From: Bacillus sp. FJAT-27225
GTDB taxonomy: Bacteria > Bacillota > Bacilli > Bacillales > Cytobacillaceae
Assembly (NCBI RefSeq): GCF_001685025.1
Contig: NZ_MAYU01000001.1
Span: forward strand, 124,001-188,000
DNA length: 64,000 nt
Reading direction: 5' to 3'
The translations under genes were made by a program, and so were the position numbers. Each line of letters opens with the position of its first letter. Positions within the stretch are counted from its first letter, which is position 1. Below are positions 61,022 through 64,000 of the stretch, in pieces. The notes beneath the pieces were generated by a model. The model was not told the origin of the DNA and made no database searches. It saw only the letters and a list, made by a program, of their open reading frames with translations.

Positions 61022-62227
61022 GTGCATCAATACCTTCAAAAAATTTCTACCGATTTAACCACAGACCAAATGGGATTGTATTGGCCGGGTTTTGAATTGG
61101 TTGCCTATGCAATTTATGATGATTCTACTGTTTATTTATTTAACCATCCAAAATTCAAAAGTGACTTGGAACAACCATATGCAACAGTAAAAAGGGATAA
61201 TCAATTTGCAGCTTGTACGTTAATTCTATATGAAAATTATCCAACTGCCATCGTTGATATGAATTTGGTTAAAGATTACGAAAGTCTTTATGCTACTCTC
61301 GTTCACGAGCTATTTCACGGCTATCAGTACTTAAAGGGGGAAAGCCGATTTCCGAATGAAGTTATGGGCATAACGTACCCGCTCTTAGTGGAAAACATTC
61401 AACTTAGGAATTTGGAAAGAACAAACCTGTTTAGTGCCTTTAACGCAAATAACAGCGATGTAAGAGACCAATATATTCAGGCTTTTATTGCTATTAGGGA
61501 AAAAAGAGAATCAATCATCAGCGAATATCTTATTTATGAATCCCTAATAGAAACAGTGGAAGGCCCCGCTTGGTACATAGAATATAAAGCATATAATCAA
61601 AAAAGTTCTCTCCCTTACAATTCGGTACTAAATAAATTTGCTCCAATCTTAACTGACAATCTAGAGTCTTCACTCCATTTAAGAAAAAGTTGCTATGGTT
61701 CCGGATTATTTATGTGTTTATTGCTTGATAAAATTGTGCCTGATTGGAAAAGATCATTTTTTGATTCGAAAAACAGTTTATTTGATTTTTTAAAACAACA
61801 GGTTGGAGATTTTCAAAAGGCTTTAATTGGTGACGTCCCAATAACTAAAAAATCAGAAGAAATATTCGATGTTGTCATGGAAAGCACGAGAAAGCCCTTT
61901 GAACAGTTCAATATGGAACCAGGTATACATCTTCACATCGAAGGAACAATCACCATCAAAAGTTTCGACCCAATGAACACCATCTCACTGGATGAAAAGC
62001 GGTTATACAAAACTTTTTTAAGGGTTAGGATCAACGAGAAGGATTATCTAATCAAGCAGCCTGTCGTTGCTTACTTTAATAAAGAAAATAAAAGTGTAGA
62101 AAAAATACATCTTATTCTAAAGGAGCCCCCTATTGAAAGCAATTACTACATAACAATTGAAGAGATTGGAGTAATAGAAGGCAAGTATCTAAAAAAGGGC
62201 AATTATTTGAGTATAACTGTTAAATAA
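61022..62227 (+). CDS. HExxH putative metallopeptidase-like protein
   Basis: A 401-aa cytosolic protein with the zinc-peptidase motif HELFHG (H95, E96, H99). A likely third ligand lies in VEGPAWYIEY (E180 or E187), the gluzincin arrangement. No signal peptide or propeptide is visible. The C-terminal part (about 300-400) is beta-rich. GTG start with GGAG upstream at long spacing. I recognise no named family. Substrate unknown. Confidence 0.8.
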   Translation: MHQYLQKISTDLTTDQMGLYWPGFELVAYAIYDDSTVYLFNHPKFKSDLEQPYATVKRDNQFAACTLILYENYPTAIVDMNLVKDYESLYATLVHELFHGYQYLKGESRFPNEVMGITYPLLVENIQLRNLERTNLFSAFNANNSDVRDQYIQAFIAIREKRESIISEYLIYESLIETVEGPAWYIEYKAYNQKSSLPYNSVLNKFAPILTDNLESSLHLRKSCYGSGLFMCLLLDKIVPDWKRSFFDSKNSLFDFLKQQVGDFQKALIGDVPITKKSEEIFDVVMESTRKPFEQFNMEPGIHLHIEGTITIKSFDPMNTISLDEKRLYKTFLRVRINEKDYLIKQPVVAYFNKENKSVEKIHLILKEPPIESNYYITIEEIGVIEGKYLKKGNYLSITVK

Positions 62228-62314
62228 ATCAACAAGGGTTTGTTCAGAGGTTTATGGGAATTCTAATAGGGTAAAAGGCAATGAATCCCAGCGTGCTATT
62301 GTTAAGGAGATCCT

Positions 62315-62461
62315 ATGGAAGAACACGAACAATTTCTTATAAAAAGAGAACTCGGAAGGCTTCTAATGGACTTGAGTAAATGCAGTGACCCCATATGCAA
62401 AGAACAAATACGTGAAGACATAACTTTTTTACGTACGGTTATTTCTGATACCCTTTTATAA
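62315..62461 (+). CDS. Small helical two-cysteine protein (48 aa)
   Basis: Perfect AAGGAGA site, ATG 62315. All-helical (FLIKRELGRLLMDLS; KEQIREDITFLRTV) with C26 and C31 between the two helices (LSKCSDPICKEQ), which could form a helical hairpin. The last codons overlap the terminator. Unrecognised; too short to classify. Confidence 0.62.
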   Translation: MEEHEQFLIKRELGRLLMDLSKCSDPICKEQIREDITFLRTVISDTLL

Positions 62462-62477
62462 ATAAGGGTTTTTTTTT
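62449..62477 (+). terminator. Rho-independent terminator
   Basis: ACCCTT / AAGGGT stem with T9, overlapping the stop codon of the 48-aa gene. Confidence 0.82.
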
Positions 62478-62620
62478 GACTTTTCCTAGGCGCTAACAGC
62501 TGCTAAAGTGAATGAAATGGTTAAGTTAGTTATCATTATATTTGTCACGTAGTTAGGGAAAATGGTTAAATTTTCGATAGTTGATAATACATATCACCCC
62601 ATTAAGAAAGGATGTTAGTA

Positions 62621-62995
62621 TTGAACAATTCTCTAAAAGAGTATGCGGTGTCGTTTTTAGAAATGGTCTCGTCAGGTGAAGTGCGCGAAGCCTACAAAAG
62701 GTACGTTGGGCCAGACTTCCGTCATCATAATCCATATTTTCGCGGAGATGCTGAGTCACTTATACTGGGTATGGAAGAGAGTGCCAACACGAATCCAAAT
62801 AAAGTTTTTGAGGTAAAACGTGTCATTGCAGAGGGTAACCTTGTTGCCGTTCATTCCCTGGTAAAACAAAATCAAGAAGACCGTGGAGGGACTGTAGTTC
62901 ATATCTTCCGGTTCGAAAACAATCTAATTGTCGAACTCTGGGATGTAGGCCAGGCTATACCCGAGGATTCTCCTAATGAAAATGGAGTGATATGA
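62621..62995 (+). CDS. SnoaL-like polyketide cyclase family protein
   Basis: A 124-aa NTF2-fold protein (TTG start about nine bases after AAAGG; the ATG at 62612 is too close to it). Typical parts: FLEMVSSGEVREAYKRYVGP, FRHHNPYFRG (the conserved HHNP), VAVHSLVKQN and VHIFRFENNLIVELWDV. Members are small hydrolase/isomerase-like proteins; the gene stands alone. Confidence 0.87.
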   Translation: MNNSLKEYAVSFLEMVSSGEVREAYKRYVGPDFRHHNPYFRGDAESLILGMEESANTNPNKVFEVKRVIAEGNLVAVHSLVKQNQEDRGGTVVHIFRFENNLIVELWDVGQAIPEDSPNENGVI

Positions 62996-63032
62996 TTCTA
63001 AGTTTGTTAGTAAAATTCAATAGAATTTTTGA

Positions 63033-63063
63033 GACGGCAGGGTTTCCTGTCGTTTTATTTTTT
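63033..63063 (+). terminator. Rho-independent terminator
   Basis: GACGGCAGG / CCTGTCGT stem (one wobble) then TTTATTTTTT. Confidence 0.8.
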
Positions 63064-63164
63064 ATAATTGAAATTGGCCGTATTAATTCTTTCTGATTAC
63101 AGGGAGCGCTATTACTTCCGCAGCAAACCAGAACCGTCGCCTTTGCTTAAAATTTTGCGAATTG

Positions 63165-63193
63165 TGTAACTTTTCATCGTTATTATTCGTTGT
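63165..63193 (+). promoter_or_regulatory. ECF-type promoter of the fourth sigma gene
   Basis: TGTAAC, 17-base spacer, CGTTGT, upstream of the sigma gene at 63228. Consistent with autoregulation. Confidence 0.6.
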
Positions 63194-63227
63194 TATAGTA
63201 TCAAATCTCCCGAAAGGTGATGAGCAT

Positions 63228-63758
63228 TTGGAGAAAGAGCACATCAGGATAAAAATACATAATTTGTACCATGAATACAATCAAGACCTTTTTAACTATC
63301 TGTTTTTTATGATAGGGAACCGGGAGCAGGCGAAGGATATAGTACATGATGCGTTTGCCCGCGCCTTTGAGAAATATGAATCGTTTAATGGGGATAATCC
63401 TAAAAGCTGGCTTTATCGAATTGCTCGGAACCTGGCCATTGATCACATTCGGAGAAAAAAACCATTCCGTTATTATTTCGATTTTATTCCTGTAATACCA
63501 TCCAATGAAAGAGGTCCTGAACAAATTGTAATGTTTAATGAAACAGAAAGGCATTTGTATAAGGCAATGCACCGGTTAAAACATTCATACAGGGAGGTCA
63601 TTGTTTTACGAAAAATAAAAGAATTGTCCGTTCTTGAGACTTCACAGGTTTTAGGTTGGTCCGAAAACAAAGTGAAGGTAACATTGTTCAGAGCAATGAA
63701 GGAGCTTAAAAAAGAACTGGAAAAGGAGGGTTTTGCCAATGAAGCAGAATTACGCTGA
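63228..63758 (+). CDS. ECF RNA polymerase sigma factor
   Basis: A 176-aa group 4 sigma (TTG start with AAAGGTGATG upstream). Region 2: LYHEYNQDLFNYLFFMIGNR and AKDIVHDAFARAFEKYESF, KSWLYRIARNLAIDHIRRKK. Region 4: HRLKHSYREVIVLRKIKEL and VLETSQVLGWSENKVKVTLF. The longer frame from 63162 overlaps the promoter and is rejected. Overlaps the following anti-sigma gene by 20 bases. Confidence 0.93.
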   Translation: MEKEHIRIKIHNLYHEYNQDLFNYLFFMIGNREQAKDIVHDAFARAFEKYESFNGDNPKSWLYRIARNLAIDHIRRKKPFRYYFDFIPVIPSNERGPEQIVMFNETERHLYKAMHRLKHSYREVIVLRKIKELSVLETSQVLGWSENKVKVTLFRAMKELKKELEKEGFANEAELR

Positions 63759-64000
63759 AGCAAGTGAGTTTAATAGGAGCTTCGCCTCAATGAAAAAGAA
63801 AATGATTCTCACTGAAAGGGAAGAAACTCAACTTCTTGAGTCTATAAATCATAGAATTGATGCTCACAAACCAAAGAGTTTAAAACGGTCAAACTGGAAA
63901 TACCGTTTAGCTTTGCCAGGTGCTGCTTTACTTTTCATTTTGCTTTTTATTCCTACGCTCTTAAACGGCATCATCGAAAAGAATACCGGAGGAGCCCGGA
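63739..64000 (+). CDS. Putative anti-sigma factor (partial, runs off the window)
   Basis: ATG 63739 with GGAGGG upstream inside the sigma gene. About 87 codons are visible: a cytosolic N-terminus (EFNRSFASMKKKMILTERE) and a membrane helix (LALPGAALLFILLFIPTLL). Placement after an ECF sigma and the single helix support an anti-sigma role. The extracytoplasmic part lies beyond the end. Confidence 0.75.
   Translation, partial: MKQNYAEASEFNRSFASMKKKMILTEREETQLLESINHRIDAHKPKSLKRSNWKYRLALPGAALLFILLFIPTLLNGIIEKNTGGAR

Overview
The window looks like chromosomal DNA of an endospore-forming Bacillaceae species (Bacillus sensu lato). The base composition is AT-rich, ribosome binding sites are strong (AGGAGG, GGGGGA) with frequent TTG/GTG starts, and nearly every operon ends in a U-tailed hairpin. 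Many proteins are close to Bacillus families: PaiA/PaiB, YkvS/YkvT, SipS-type signal peptidase, YkhA, TRIC/YvgT and DUF2187. Two very short ORFs resemble spore proteins. There are no rRNA or tRNA genes, no prophage and no CRISPR array. The species cannot be fixed from the sequence alone.

Layout. 1-8.2 kb: a possible spore-type small ORF, then a drug-efflux MFS pump, an M20 amidohydrolase, a TRIC-like channel, a FUSC-type exporter, a GyrI-like ligand-binding protein and a frameshifted methyltransferase. 8.3-14.4 kb: acetyltransferases (one with an internal stop), arylamine N-acetyltransferase, small lipoproteins, a NUDIX hydrolase and a SurA_N-type lipoprotein chaperone. 14.5-16.5 kb: a YtrA-type GntR repressor with its ABC transporter under a clear promoter/operator. 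16.7-17.9 kb (minus): an ECF sigma/anti-sigma pair with an ECF-type promoter. 18-29 kb: mixed accessory genes including an EamA permease, a kinase-like ATPase, paiAB, a HAD phosphatase and a signal peptidase I. 30-33 kb: YkvT-like cortex hydrolase, YkvS, then a second (frameshifted) ECF sigma with a DUF4179-type anti-sigma. 34-38 kb: lipoproteins, a 51-bp tandem repeat array, and a TetR/MFS pair with the same palindrome before each gene. 39-49.5 kb: a cupin, a spore-protein-like ORF, an IS110 remnant, and a stretch of short orphan membrane proteins separated by dispersed repeats. 50-57.7 kb: YkhA thioesterase, a HisK_N sensor kinase, a third ECF sigma with a large anti-sigma-like protein, and lipoproteins. 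58-64 kb: a BcrA-type ABC transporter, a RibD-like reductase, an HExxH protein, and a fourth ECF sigma with its anti-sigma running off the end.

How it works together. The region is mainly an accessory, environment-facing chromosome segment: four ECF sigma modules for envelope stress, two one-component efflux systems (GntR-ABC, TetR-MFS), detoxifying acetyltransferases and many secreted lipoproteins. Three features stand out. First, a dispersed intergenic hairpin family acts as terminator behind at least nine plus-strand genes, and its stem sequence varies while pairing is kept. Second, a 51-bp tandem repeat has an internal palindrome in its units. Third, there are an unusual number of broken genes: three frameshifts and two in-frame stops in host genes, plus a truncated and frameshifted transposase. 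These could be true decay or uncorrected assembly errors. No convincing complete new multi-gene system was found; the repeat families and the orphan small-membrane-protein stretch are the best leads.
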